Position numbers and translations under genes: made by a program
The notes under the pieces: generated by a model
The model's database searches: none
What the model saw: only the letters and a program-made list of their open reading frames with translations
Told to the model about the DNA's origin: nothing
In this document: positions 1-13,200 of the stretch, piece by piece
How the letters are laid out: each line of letters begins with the position of its first letter
Numbering within the stretch: the stretch's first letter is position 1
NCBI GenBank assembly: GCA_029948255.1
Contig: JALIZF010001921.1
Span: 372,001 to 436,000 of the forward strand
DNA: 64,000 nt
Reading direction: 5' to 3'
Source: Telmatactis stephensoni
Taxonomy: Eukaryota; Cnidaria; Anthozoa; Actiniaria; Isophelliidae

Positions 1-29
1 CGTGTGTTCCTCCGTGCGCACTGTAGTAC

Positions 30-82
30 CCTGGTTCCAGAGGCGCCTTTTTCCTCGCCACTGAGCGCCTCTGGAACCAGGA
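30..82. repeat. 17-bp perfect hairpin
   Basis: CCTGGTTCCAGAGGCGC is followed after an 18-base loop by its exact reverse complement. It looks like the two ends of a very small palindromic repeat. No function is assigned. Confidence 0.6.
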
Positions 83-197
83 TATGCGCCCGGTCGTGTG
101 TCTCTGTGTTTTCAGTGATTAGAAGCAGGAACATCAACGTTAACCACTCAAGACTCCGAGACATTACCATGCGTGCGGCACAAACTCATTACGTACT

Positions 198-225
198 TTT
201 TCACAGTTATACGAAATCTGCTCTA
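198..225. repeat. Family A MITE, terminal fragment
   Basis: This is one terminal inverted repeat (CACAGTTATACGAAATCTGCTCTA) of a roughly 145-bp palindromic family seen seven more times in the window, at 3511, 7017, 8458, 38691, 40623, 52022 and 55975. It forms the 3' boundary of the open frame of the minus-strand gene at 223-1474. Confidence 0.6.
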
Positions 226-1474
226 TGCACATTTTGGGTTACCATATCGGTTCTTGTCCTTGACGACATCGTTCTTTGACCAAATCCACAGCCCACCATC
301 ATCAGTTGTCTTGATTTTGCGAATGTTCGTTTCTGGGGCACGCCACATAAGCCAGTCCTATAGAGATGTCAGATTGAAATCACAGATTCTTTCCCGAACC
401 AGATGAAGCGTGCAAGTCAGCGCATGTGAAATACTCGGATTAGCAAGAGAGCAAGGGTGGCCGAGTGGTTAGACGGCTCGCCTCTCACCGCTGTGGTCCC
501 TTGATTCCCGGATGGAACACTTTATATGAGTTGAGTTTGTTAGTTCGATCTTCCCCTTGCTACGAGGGTTTTTCTCTTCTGGTTTTTTGGCTCCCTCCAT
601 CAAAAACCAGCTGGTGAGTTGAGAGTTCAGAGAGTTGGGTGTTTAAAATATTTAATGTAGTAAGGATTGTATGAGAGAGTATTTGGATTTCTCCATTGTA
701 AAGCTCATTGAGATATTGTGAAATGCGTTATATAAATACCTCGTTATTATGGTTATCGACGATTGCAAATTTCAATTCTCGCATGGTAATAGACAAAAGA
801 TGAGCAAATTGATTTACTCTTCAAAATGCCAATTTTGACAAATGAAAACTGTGGAAAAATTCCATGATTTTGTGCACTGGCAGAAGTACTAATCCGAAAG
901 AATATAGACATCAGTTTGTTTTCCTTAATGTATGCCTCTTTTCCAGAAAAAAACTGCATTTGTTATGTACCCTCGTTAATTCTGGATAAGACAATATAAA
1001 ACACAAGCAATTTTTGACGCAGAAAGAAAAAGTCAGGAAATTTTTTGAGCGCGAGCACGCGTGAGTATATGCTGGACTAGATTAAACGTTCTAGAACTTC
1101 TAATCGAAAACAACGGGGCTCAAATTGAAATAAATCCAAGTCCAACATTTCAGCAAGTACTCAATGAAATACGGTAGTTTGATTGACCGGAATTGCCTTA
1201 GAAATAGACGTACCTTTCTTGGGTGTGGCCTGTTTCTTCTCGATGAACAGGGCCTACCAAATCCAGCCGGCCTACGGTCGTCGTGTTTATCTAGTTTCGT
1301 GTCGAACGCTTTCGAATACGATGACCTGTACGTGTCATCGAAGTCATGTTTCAAAATCATATCACATGAGATGTCTGTCAGCTTGGGAAACACAAAAGTC
1401 GAATCTTCTTGTTCCTTCTTTCGTTGCTTTGCTAAAATATTTCCCGTTTTCACTGCAACGGCTGTTTCAGCCAT
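223..1474 (-). CDS. Unknown two-exon gene, divergent from the NTE gene
   Basis: Exon 1 is 1474-1214 (87 codons, starting MAETAVAVKTG) and ends at a GTACGT donor. Exon 2 is 357-223, after a TATAG acceptor in the same phase. It reads DWLMWRAPETNIRKIK and DDGGLWIWSKNDV and stops at a TAG inside a family A MITE tail. The product would be about 131 aa, basic, with no signal peptide or membrane segment. The Trp-rich exon-2 sequence looks like real protein, and the phase match between the exons supports the join. I do not recognise the family. The true 3' end could instead use a donor near 240 and continue to the left of the window. The intron holds a SINE-like element. Confidence 0.5.
450..755 (+). 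repeat. tRNA-derived SINE-like element
   Basis: The head resembles a tRNA-Ser/Leu gene. There is an A-box-like TGGCCGAGTGG at 463-473 and a degenerate B-box (TTGATTCCC) near 500. The tail is A/T-rich with the GAAATGCGTTATATAAATA type of ending. It does not fold into a convincing full tRNA. It lies in the intron of the minus-strand gene. Confidence 0.55.
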
Positions 1475-2077
1475 TTTGGCAAATATCGTTTGCCCGGCTA
1501 GTTGTCTAGAACAAAACCCAGGGACTCTAATTCATGACTTTTTACCGAGTCATGATTTGTAGGAAATTACTTGAACCTCTATACAAATGAGACTGGGTCC
1601 AGCTAACACGTCATAGAGATAGTTACGTTATTAATAGAGTTAATAAAATCTTAATTACACTAATTAGAAACGTAGATTTTACATGACGTGGGTCCACGGT
1701 ATTGTTGGTCAGTGGTAATAGTGAGAAATGAAGAAAGAACGAGAGAAAAGAAATAAAACATGTTAAAAATACAGCAAGGGAGACAGCTCGACGGATGGAC
1801 GATAGAACGACCAGACCGGGTTCCCTGAATACGTGACAGACAGACAGAAAAGTTTAAAGAGATAAATTTTGCGAAATTCTGAAAATTAATATTAATGAAA
1901 AGTTGAGAGAAAGTTATGTAGGTGAAAAGGAAAAAAAGAGATATTTTTAAAATGTAATTATTTTGTTATATTTATTTATTTGCATAAATTATTTACTTTT
2001 CACGTGACAAAAACGTGTCACGCGCCCGCACTTTTAAGTTACCAGCGTTCTTCCCCAATCAATAAACAAAATTCAAA
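1475..2077. promoter_or_regulatory. Bidirectional promoter region (inferred)
   Basis: These 603 bp separate the start codons of two head-to-head genes. The sequence is AT-rich, with GC-rich CACGTGAC and GTGTCACGCGCCCGC motifs at about 2000-2030. No TATA box is convincingly placed. The assignment rests on gene arrangement only. Confidence 0.45.
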
Positions 2078-5000
2078 ATGGACGTCCGTAGAACGGTGTC
2101 GAACTTCACTCACACAATTGTAGAAATGCAGCCTTTTGAAGCGATATCGGTAGTATTCCTTTCACAAAACTAATAATTTAGTTATCATACAGTCTAACTG
2201 TGGTATTTTGATTGCATTTCAGGTTAATTTAGTCGTTGGATTGGTATTTTTAATTGTCGTCTTTGCACTTATGTTTTACTTCATTCGTAAATTCCGACGA
2301 CAAGGTACGCTATTTCTCTGAAGCGTGTTTTGACAATTCTTCTTTTACATAACTAATAAAGCGTATTTCCTTTAGCTGCAGCCGTAATCCCAGAAGTAAA
2401 AGAATTTTTGATTCCAGCTGAGAAGCCCAGATTTCGGAAACGAGATAAAATGATTTTTTATGGAAAGAAAATGTTACGAAAGGTGAGTCCAAAGTTGAAC
2501 TCTTCAGGTCACAAGGACAAGTGAGGTACTTGTATTTTTGGTGAACCAACTCTACAGTTAATACAACGCTTTCAAAGCAAGGAAAATTGAGATAAATATG
2601 ATACTAGATTTGGGAATAATGTTTGAAAATTATCTTAGGTGCGCGCGCGTGCTGAAACTCGAAGCTGCTCAGTAGACGCTCGCGCTGTGGAAGCGCAAAT
2701 TTATTTTCGAAATTCTGGCGAGTATAGCAATCTGTGATAACGTTGGGACTTGAAAAAGAGAACATTGAATCTGCGAACACGACAGGGAAGAGTGGTATTG
2801 TCCGTTGACAAGTTAAAAATCGCTCAAGAGTTGGACAGGTAGTAAATGTACAAGGTTGTAAAGTCAACGCACTTAAAAAAGAAGACGTTTTAGCTTTACA
2901 AAGTCTTTTCTAAAAGATTCCTTTATCATAAAATTCTTCATTGATTGCATTTTAACATGGAATACTGAGTTTATGGAGTCTTTCTGTTTTATTTTCATTT
3001 TACTGACGATTTGCTAATAAAAGGAGTTTCTCGGGTTGTTTTGAATAATAATTTGTTTACAATTCGTTTTACACAATATATGCACAAAAGGCTAATCCAG
3101 CTTCACAAAAGAGCACAAAAGGTTTATTAATAGGAAGTCCATTGTCTTCTGGAAAAACGAAAGAAAGTATTATAGGCTTCTAAAATCATGACTTTTTACT
3201 TTTTTTGTAAAATTTTAGGTTAGACAACTATCAGAAGAAAGAGATGAAGGATACAGGAAGAAAATAAGAAAAAGGCAGAAAGTTATGTTTACTTTTGCAA
3301 AACAGTAAGTATGGGTTTTAAATCTTTGGTCTTGTATTACGGTAGGGTTACTCTAGATCTAGAACTATGTATAAAATCATTACGACTATAGAGAGTCTAT
3401 CTAAATATTGAGGTTTTTTGTTGTTGTTTTTGGTATTCCCATAACCATAATTATTACAGAAATATTGATTAAATGTGTTGCGTTGGGTAAACTATATTAC
3501 ATTTAAGGGATAAAGTAGATTCCATATGACTGTGAAAACGGCAAGGTTATTGTACAGTTATGGAAGGAATTTCGAACACAGCACTGACACAGTCATGGAA
3601 AAGTGCAAATTTCCATTTTACACTCATATGAAATCCACTCTAGTGAATATGAGACATGGTTTTCTTGTAATTATATCCTGACACATTTTTTGATAACTTC
3701 ATTGTTTACAATTAATCTTTTTAATTAAAAAAATTGAAGACTTCAAGCTACTGATAAGACTGTTTTTTTTTGGGGGGAGGCATTTAAATAATTTACATTT
3801 ACACTGTCTTGTGGCTATTAGCTGTCAACACAAAAGAGAAATTGCATATTCTACACCCAAGTTATAAATATAAAGTTAACTTAGATCATAATCCATGGTC
3901 AAGTCAAACTTAATGGGTTGCTATTGCTCTTATACCAAAACATATTCTATAACCAAATATCAGTATTAGAAGCCATGCCCAGGGCATAGGGTAATAAAGG
4001 ATGGGTTAATTGGGGAGCACTCATAGCAGTGGGTTGCTAGTTTTATTTTCAAGAGTGATTTTCTTAAGATAACTGGACCAACACATTTAGCAAATGCACT
4101 GGGATGTGATCCCACTTGATACAGGAACAGATGACTAGTGTTGAAAATATCACATTCCCTCATTGCATGATAACCATGATAAACATTACCATACAACATC
4201 TAGGACACCATTTCATGCATTTTTATGTCCTACTGATGTCAGTAACATCAACAGTTATTTTTTAAAAACATAATTTGTCAGCAAATCTGTGGTCCTCTTT
4301 CACATTGTGTGGCATTTACTAAATCTACCTGATGACCATTTTGTCAACCCTTTAATGTTACTTACATGTAAGGGTAAAAATATCATTTTTGCCTCAAAGT
4401 TCAACACTTTGAGCTTCAAACTAAACTTTGTCCTGTTGCCTGGGGTCACCACTTCAATCTATATCAATATATTCTAAAATATATTTAAAAAAATACTGAA
4501 TTGTAAACAGTAGAGAGTGGTGAAAACAAAGCCCATTTCCAAGGTTCCAGCAAGGGATATATTTGTATAAATATAAGGAGATTTGCTAGTTAGCTCCCTT
4601 TATTATTACCATGTCCAGAGATCCATATAATAGCAGTCGTTAGGTCATCCAAGGTGACCATAGAGTCCTTCACTAACTTGCCTGGCTAATGTAGATTTAT
4701 CAATTAAGAGGATGCACAAGGAATATGCTTAATGTATACTAATATACTTAAAGAAAGTTTTTGTTATTTTTGTTCATTGATTGTCACGTGCCATCTGAAA
4801 ACAAATGAAAGTTGTCTTTTTTCATGTACTGTAAGATAAATTCAAACCAAGGATGAAACATTCACCAAGTGAACATAAAACTCTGTTTTGTAATGGAAAT
4901 TTGAAATCCACTTTGATAACTTTGTTGTCATTTATGTGTAGACAAGAACTTGTCACATTGTTTAGCATGCCAAAAATGCCTATTTTTAGCCATTACATTC

Positions 5001-7234
5001 TCTTAATTTAAAGACTTTCAAAAACAACATTTTCTCACTAAATTTAAAAGTAAAAATATCATCTACTTCATATGCAAAGTGAGGATTCAAATATAACATT
5101 AACAGGGGAATTTCTAAGAGCTGTTTAATGATTGATTGTAATTTTAACTGCTGCCAACTGTGCATCCTATCCTTAAGTTTAAAATAATATTGTCCTTTTT
5201 TGAGCAGATTAAATAATGTGCCACCTGCAAAAACCCTCCTTGCTACCTGCCATGGGAATTAAACATTGGAACTCACAAAACTAAATTATTAATGGAAAAT
5301 CTGTCAGACAGCCCTTGTTTTCATGAACCATTGAGAATTTCATGACAAAAGTGTTCTTTTTCTTTGCATTTCACCTCAAATATTACCAAGTTGGTGTAAA
5401 TTGGTCTTCCACTTGCAAGTCTGTAGATGGTAGAATGTGATATTTTGAAGATTTTGAAGATTTGTCCTGCAAAGTTACAAATTAATGGTTCTTGCAGCAG
5501 TGTAATGTGATGGAGACTGTCCCAGATTTTGCTCGGGATCTTTTAAACACTTGTCTTGATATTAACATTGTTTGGCCTTGCATAAAGTGGCCATTTGGGT
5601 AAGAGACTTCCTTTACTACGTAGCTCACTCTTTCTACTAGCTGTTTCACTGATGTTTTCTGCAAAATAGTACATCTGTCAAACTTCTGTAGATGTTTTAC
5701 TTGCAATCAGCCCGTTTTTGAAGTGCTCTTCAGATACTCCACTTTCTATCTGTCATTTCACATTTTTGGCAAATTGAATTTAACTAAGTGTTGTTTAAAT
5801 TATTTTTGGAACTTAGAAGAAATGCCCTTTGGATTTAATTTTTTTAATTTGAATAATTTAATTTGGAAAGACTATTTGCCTACATCCATGACCATTGTTT
5901 AATTCAGTCCATTGAGTGTCATATTTGTATATTAGAAACATAGTTTCACACCCAAAGCCACAGGGAAAATGAACAAAAGTCTTGTGGGTATACTTGTAGG
6001 AGTTTGAGTATTTACCAATGTAGGGTAATTTATGAAGAATTTCTGTGAAAAGGTATCAGCTCAGAACTTAGCTCAAGTCATGTTATTTTGTGGATCCAAA
6101 TAATATCCACCAGTGGAGAGTCAGAGAGGAAATTTGTCAGAGTTGAATTCAGGTGTTACAAAGTTGTACGTACATTTATTGACACCAGTCTATGTGGACA
6201 ATTATGAAAGTACAGTGATAAAAGTGGATAGATAACAGCCAGTTTTTCACAAATGTTACTGGGGATAACAAAAGCAACAACAACTGGCAATTTGTTAGGC
6301 ATTATATCTTATTATGTTGTCATGTTTTAAAAAAGTTTATCTTCCTTTTAAAGGCTTTTGAGATTTGACGATAATGGTCCAGAGAGACAGCTTAAAGAGC
6401 CCCCTCCAGCATTCCTTGAAGCAGATGCTGCCGAGGTGAGGAAATATTGCAACATGATTTTAAACTTATTGGCATAGATGACCTTGGGAATAGGTGTATG
6501 AGAGAGCTGTGCTGGTCGTGCCGAATGACCACAGCAGGGAGGTAACCATGGTAACCCAACAATGGCCCACTGCCTGGCACCAGTCATATTGACAGTCATC
6601 AGTGGAAACATACTAATCTATGTGAAACTTGAAACTTATCGAAGAGGAGGGGGGTGGGACACAAAGCCTACGGCAAAGTAACATAATAATAGATCCATGA
6701 TGATCTGCAGTGTTGAGTGCTATGTGACCCTGCATGGCCTGAGGGTGCCCCACACCATGAGCAAGATTGCTGGCCAGTGAGCCTGGATTTTAACTTTGCC
6801 GAAATTACTTTTATCCACATTTAACAACTGTATTTCAAAACACATGCAGTTGGTGAAATGCACATTTGGCTGTGTTCCTTGCAATTAAGCTATAAAGCTT
6901 GCTTCTTATATACACGGAGGAAAACCCAAAGGGACAAATAGACAACCATTTCAGATATACTTGTGAAGACATTGAGAACTCAAAAAAAGATCCTCAGTAT
7001 TGTCTTGATTAGATATATTAAAGCAGACTTCATATGAGTGTGAAATAGACCACACCATGCTGTATAGCCATTTCAGTGGCATGACACCTTTAAAACACTT
7101 GAAATTCCTGGAGTTACTGTACTGTACATACAAAATCTACTCATCTTGATATGTATTTGGTCTTTTTGTTATCAGGTTGATATAAATGAGCCACAACTCC
7201 CACCTGAAGTTATATACATGCTAAAAAGTGTCAG
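2078..7234 (+). CDS. NTE exons 1-6: membrane anchor and linker
   Basis: Exons: 2078-2149, 2223-2304, 2376-2482, 3219-3304, 6354-6435, 7176-7234. Exon 1 begins [10 protein letters not shown], with AAAATGG around the start. Exon 2 encodes a hydrophobic helix ([20 protein letters not shown]) followed by a basic patch (RKFRRQ), the expected single-pass ER anchor. Exon 3 carries the conserved [10 protein letters not shown] and FYGKKMLRK. Exons 4-6 are a charged linker into the first regulatory domain. All splice phases agree. Start confidence is good, because the protein begins shortly before the helix as in relatives. Confidence 0.93.
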
Positions 7235-10200
7235 GTAAACATTAGATTATTGTATCATATGTTTTATTGTTTCAATTATGATATGTCAACATGATCTTTT
7301 GTTCCATAGGGTGTTTGGTCATTTTGAAAAGCCACTCTTCTTTGAACTGTGTAAATATATTGAGACAAAGTCTGTTCCTGCTAATGCTTTGTTATTCAAA
7401 CAAGGAAAGGTGTGTATGACTATCTTCTCTTCTTTGTGTGTCATCATCTTTGTGTCATTTCTTTGTTTGTGTTATTTTTTGAGATCTACATGCCAGACAA
7501 TTGTCAGTAATAGTTGTTCAAAGTAACATTTTCCTTTGGTTTCAAAGGATCCAAAAGAGAATGTAGAGTTTGATCTGAGAGAATTAATTACTAATAAATA
7601 AAATTTATTTCATTTGTATTTTTATCTCCAATAACAGGGTGATGACTCCATATATGTTGTGCAACATGGGAGACTGTGTGTTTCTTTACTTGAAAAGGTT
7701 TGGGCTTCAAATCTATACTGTTTTTCCTCCTTCCTTCCTTCCTTCCTCAATTCCTTCCTCCCTTGCTTGCTTGCTTGCTTGCTTGCTAGCTCGCTAATGC
7801 TTGCTTGCTTGCTTGCTTGCTTGCTTTCTTCCTAATCTTTACTACTAACACTAGTATTGAAAAATTAACTGTCATTGTTAATACAGGATGGTACAGAGAT
7901 GCCAATGAAGGAAGTAGCAACAGGAGACAGTATATACAGTGTTCTCGGCATTCTAGATGTGCTTACTGTAAGTACCAACAGAGATTGAAGAGATCAATAC
8001 TTGTTAGAAAGAAGTATGCACAAAAATTGTCGTGCTGCATGCCCACTTGCTCTCCTTTCGGCCAGTGGCTGTAATAGTGATCATTCTAGTCTAACCTTCT
8101 GTTCTTATAGTTAATTTGAATACAATGTTATTTTTTTCTGTAGGGCCATCCAGCTGCACTCCCACAAATTCGTGCCAGAGCTCTGGTGGATTCAATAGTC
8201 TTAAAGTAAGTCTTACAACTCATGCCCATGGACATTTCATTATCCAACAACAATCATGTATTCTTATTTGTATATGTTAATATTATATTTTAAAAGTTAG
8301 AATTGGTAATTTGACCTATGAACTAATTAACATTGGTTGCTTTATTCCAGGCTTCCAGGCAAAGCTTTCCAAGAAGTCTTCAAGAAAAACCCTGAATCTT
8401 TAGTGCGTGTTGTACAGGTATGATTTTTGTACTGTATTGGACACTAGAGCATTAATTTTTTCATATGAGTGGGAGGGAAACTTACAACATCATACTGTGA
8501 CTGCGTCAGTGCTGTGATGTCTATAAGAACATTCCAAAAATCTGCTATAACTGTACTGTGCAGTGACCATGCCATTTTTGCAGTCATACAAAATAAGCAT
8601 CGTCATCTTAAGTTCAACTTCGTATTTTTGATATCTTTATAGATAATCATGCTACGATTACAACAAGTGACTTTCATGGCCATGCATAACTTCTTGGGTC
8701 TCAGCTATGAATTAATTGATTCAGTAAGTCAAAATATAAACAAACAGACAAACAAACAACAACAAAAATGGGATATGAGATGACAAAAATTTGTTCAATC
8801 ATTGTGTGATGACTCTGATCATGCTGTGAGGCTATTTTCAAGATTCCATCTCATCTATTTCTGTGTGATCTCTTCTTGACATCACCAACAGTCATTTTGA
8901 ACATAATTTGTCGGTGTGTGCAGAGTCCTTTTTCACGTCACATTGTGTTTGCTAACTAATAAACACAATTGTTCATAATTATTATGAATATGTGAAGGTC
9001 TTAATTATGGTTATTCATTCCAGACTTCTGTTCTATAACAGATATTTCAATCTAAATTTTGAAATGAAATAAAATGGAAAACAAGGATGAAAATGTACTT
9101 TCAAATCCTATCACTAACAGGGTACATTAGCATTAGCCAATAAGGGTGCAGGATCAAGGCGCCCCACCCTGACCAGCACAAGCTCAACTACCTCGGGTCC
9201 TCAATCAGTTAGCAGTCCATCAAAGTCACGTTCAGTTGACTCACACCCAATAGAAAGTCCAAGATCTACAATGAAAAGGTCCTTAACACTAGATGTTGGC
9301 CAGGATGTTCCAAGTAGCACTAATACAAGTATCAGTCCTGATAGTGGTGTTGCTAGCTCTGCTAGTGGTTCTGAAACTAAAGGTATAGATTAACATTTAG
9401 AATGGTGCAAGAAATAGGGGTTAAGGACCAGGGGCCCATTTCTCAAAAGACCGCAATAACATTATGGACAGTGGTATAATGACTGCTCTGTTATTGGGTC
9501 TTTCAAGAAATGGGTCCCAAGAGGTCCAGGGTAAGGGCTGAGAGTAGAAACTGGATGTGGTGTGGTAAGGCCATCCATATAGGCTTCATTTGGGATGGGT
9601 GTGGTCATGGGTGTAGCAATGGTATAATGACTGCACTAGAACATATTAGTCTCTAGGAATAGCTCTAAAATTGATGTTTATATGCACTCAGAAAATCAAA
9701 GCCCAACGGCTCCTATTCCAGTAAAGAAAGTACTTCAACGCTCGGTCAGCTTTAATGAGCCCAATAAACCCCATGCAACCATAGGACGATGTAGTTCACT
9801 CACCTACATGTCTGGCTGGGCCAAAGCAGCTATGGCTAACAGTGACTCCACGGATGCTGAAGGTTTATTCTCTTGCTTTTTTATCTTATTCGCACTTTAA
9901 ATTAAATGCACTTTGCTTTGTAAATACTTTGCTAATAAATCTGGCTCTCATAGTAATAACACAGCTCCATTTAACAGCTTATAAAAGTAAAGCTCTTTGC
10001 AAGTGTGCATGCACTCTGTTCTTGATCTTACAGACAATGCTACTATAGAAACACATCTCCTTGGCAACCTATTATCACCATAGAAACTCCTTAGCATAGT
10101 AACTATGCATGATAACTTTCTTTTCCTTTCTTCCTCTTGTTTTGTGGGATCTTTATTGTGTTGAGATGTGTCTTCAATATGATTTGGAGTTTGATGAAAT

Positions 10201-13200
10201 GAAATGTCCCTTGATATTGTTCCTGGTGTGCAAATGGCATGCTTCAATAGTTGATAGGCAGACAGACTAAGTTGTTTTTACACAGCACAGCACAGCAAAG
10301 CACAGGGATAGCACAACAGAATTACTTGTCAGAGTAAAACTCAGCAGATTGAACTTAACCATAGCTTCATTATGTCAACCTGTCAATGGGAATAGCCTTA
10401 AAAAATGGGAATTTAAATTATAAATTTGAATATATATTATAAATATTATAATATAAATTACTATAATACATATAATATATGATATATAATATAATAATTA
10501 TATTATTAATTTTAATTATAAATTATTTTAAATCATAAATTCCATGCCGGATTTGTAAAGACATGTCAGACTTTCCATTTCGTGGAACCAGCTGGCAAGA
10601 GTGGTTAGTTCTAAATTAATAGTACATGTGAGTTCTTAACATTACTGCTGCATTCACACCAACCAGTTAAACATGTTTAAATGTGGTTTAACTAAATAAG
10701 GTTAAAAATCATTTGCTCATAACATGCGCACCTTACCACTACAAGAGGCTGAAAACCTGTTTGATTTGCATATCTTGCCAAGGTTGTTTGAAATTTGTCT
10801 TGTGAAGGTAACATGACAGGGTTATCAGCAAAATGGAAAAACCTAAACCTGGTTTAATTCAACTAGTTTAGTTGGTGTGAATGCAGCGTAAGCAAGAGAC
10901 CATAATACTAAGAGAGCGAAACTCAGTATTGATGTCTGTGCGATGTTCGTGGCGCCTAAGGCTATTTTTAGTAACTTCGCCATAGCGCGCGCAAGGCCCT
11001 CAACCAATAGAATTTGATTTTTGACGTGCGCGCGGACGGGACAGTTTGAATTCTATTGTTTAAGAGCCTTGCGCGCGCGATGGCGAAATTACTAAAAATA
11101 GCCTTAGACGCCACGAACATCGCACAGACATCAATACTGAGTTTCGCTCTCTTAGTATTATGGTCTCTTGGCGTAAGTGTATACCATTTAAGAACTACCT
11201 GTTCTGGTTTTCTGGTTTTAATTAGAAAATACCCTAAGTGATGTGAAATCATTCATAAGATGTGAGAAGCCAAAACTTTCCAATAGAAGCTAATACTGAT
11301 GCACATCTCTGATTAATGTTGTCACAGTAGATTGATCTTAAGTTTAGTTGTTAATTTTTGTGGTTTTATGTATATACATTAATATTGGTTCATAGATTTT
11401 ACCAGGTAAGTTTATGTAAAGTTACACATACCATAATTATTATGATCAAGTATTCCAAATGAATATATACAGTAGAGCCAATTATAGTTGCAGTTTATAG
11501 TTAGAGCATTTATCAGTGTACTATCATTCTGTTTCTTTCCCATCTGCTTCAGTTCTCAACCATTCCTAATGTTTCATTTATTTTCATTTTCCTTTTCCCA
11601 CTAAAAAACTATTCTTCAGTTCCCATTTCCACTTCACTTTTATTTCTACTCACTCTGCACAACAATCTCTATCATTTCTTTATCCTCTCCTAAATGGGCT
11701 ATTTTTTGTAACAGGTTTTTCCCGATCTCCATCTGATTTCGATGCTGCTTGTGGCCGTGCACGTGTCTCAAGTGTGTCTCAAGTCTACCAACTGCCCGAT
11801 ACCAGCAACAGTACTGGTGCTGTCTCTTTCAACATAGACAGTGATCCAGAACCTAGCCCCACATCACGAGAAGGAAAGTTTGACTTTAACCATGGTATAG
11901 AGGATTTGCCTTACAAGTTCAAGAAACCAGACGACGAGATTGAGATGTTGAGAGTTGCTGCAAAGGAAATTGCAAGGAAACTTGATTTACCGGTAAGACA
12001 GGGTTTGACAGCTTTACCAGTAAGACAAGGTTGACAGTGTTTACTGGTAAGACAGTTTTTAAACTTGATTTACCAGTAAGACAGGTTTGACAGAGTTTAG
12101 CAGTAAGTCAGGTTTGACAAGGTTTACCGGTAAGACAGTTTTTAAACTTGATTTACCAGTAAGACAGGTTTGAAACTTGATTTACCGGTAAGACAGGCTT
12201 GATAGGTTTAGCAGTAAGACAGATTTGACAAGGTTTACCGGTAAGACAGGTTTTAAACTTGATTTACCAGTAAGACAGGTTTGACAGAGTTTACTAGTAA
12301 GACAGGTTTGACAGGGGTAACCAGTAAGACAGGTTTGACATAGATACATAGAGGAATGAAGAATTTTTATGGAAAAAGTCCTTGTGGGAAAAACAGTTTA
12401 GCCTACAAATATACATGTAGCTGCTTCACGTCAATGTTCAATAAAATGTAATTGTCTTTCAATTCTTTTTAGCAGGACTCTATTCCAGAGAGTATTCTTG
12501 ACATTGCTGTTATTCCAGCTGGTACAATGGTAATACGACAAGGTGACCAAGAATGCAATCTCCATTTTGTGTTGTCTGGAACATTACAAGTAACTCAGAA
12601 CAGCATGAATAGCGAAACTCAGGTTAGATACTTCATACAATATTCATTGATACATTTCAACCAATCATAGTGCGCGTAAGATCCCATGACATAATCCATG
12701 TGTACTGTAATCACACACGGTTCTCGACCAATCAGAGCGCGCGTAATATACCAATGACCATTACTAATGCAGCTATTTGATTGGTTCCTCAGAATGTCTT
12801 GTACACCACATCACCTGGTGAGTTCGTTGGTGTGATGGCAGTGATTACAGGAGAACCATGTCTGTTCTCATACAAAGCAACTACACAATGCTACATGGCT
12901 ATTATTACTAAAGCCAACTTCTACAGGTATATGCTGTCATCATACTGGTTTATTAATTCAGTTATTAAAACAGCACGTTCTTAGTTCTCCGGAAACTAAT
13001 CACCTAGTTCAATTCTTTAATCCCATCACTCTCTGTTTCATCTTTGGAGACCAAGAGCATTTATGACGGATAAAGCGACAGACAAAAGACTCAGGGCATC
13101 CGTTTCATTCCTCCCTTCTATCACCTTTTCTTTCCTTCCCTTTTCTTTCCCACCCCTCCATTCCCTTCCCCACTCCACCCTTTCCCCATCGCCTTGGAAC

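Noticed and set aside
443..520. Possible functional tRNA gene
   Set aside because: A-box and B-box resemblance only. The acceptor stem does not pair and a SINE tail follows.
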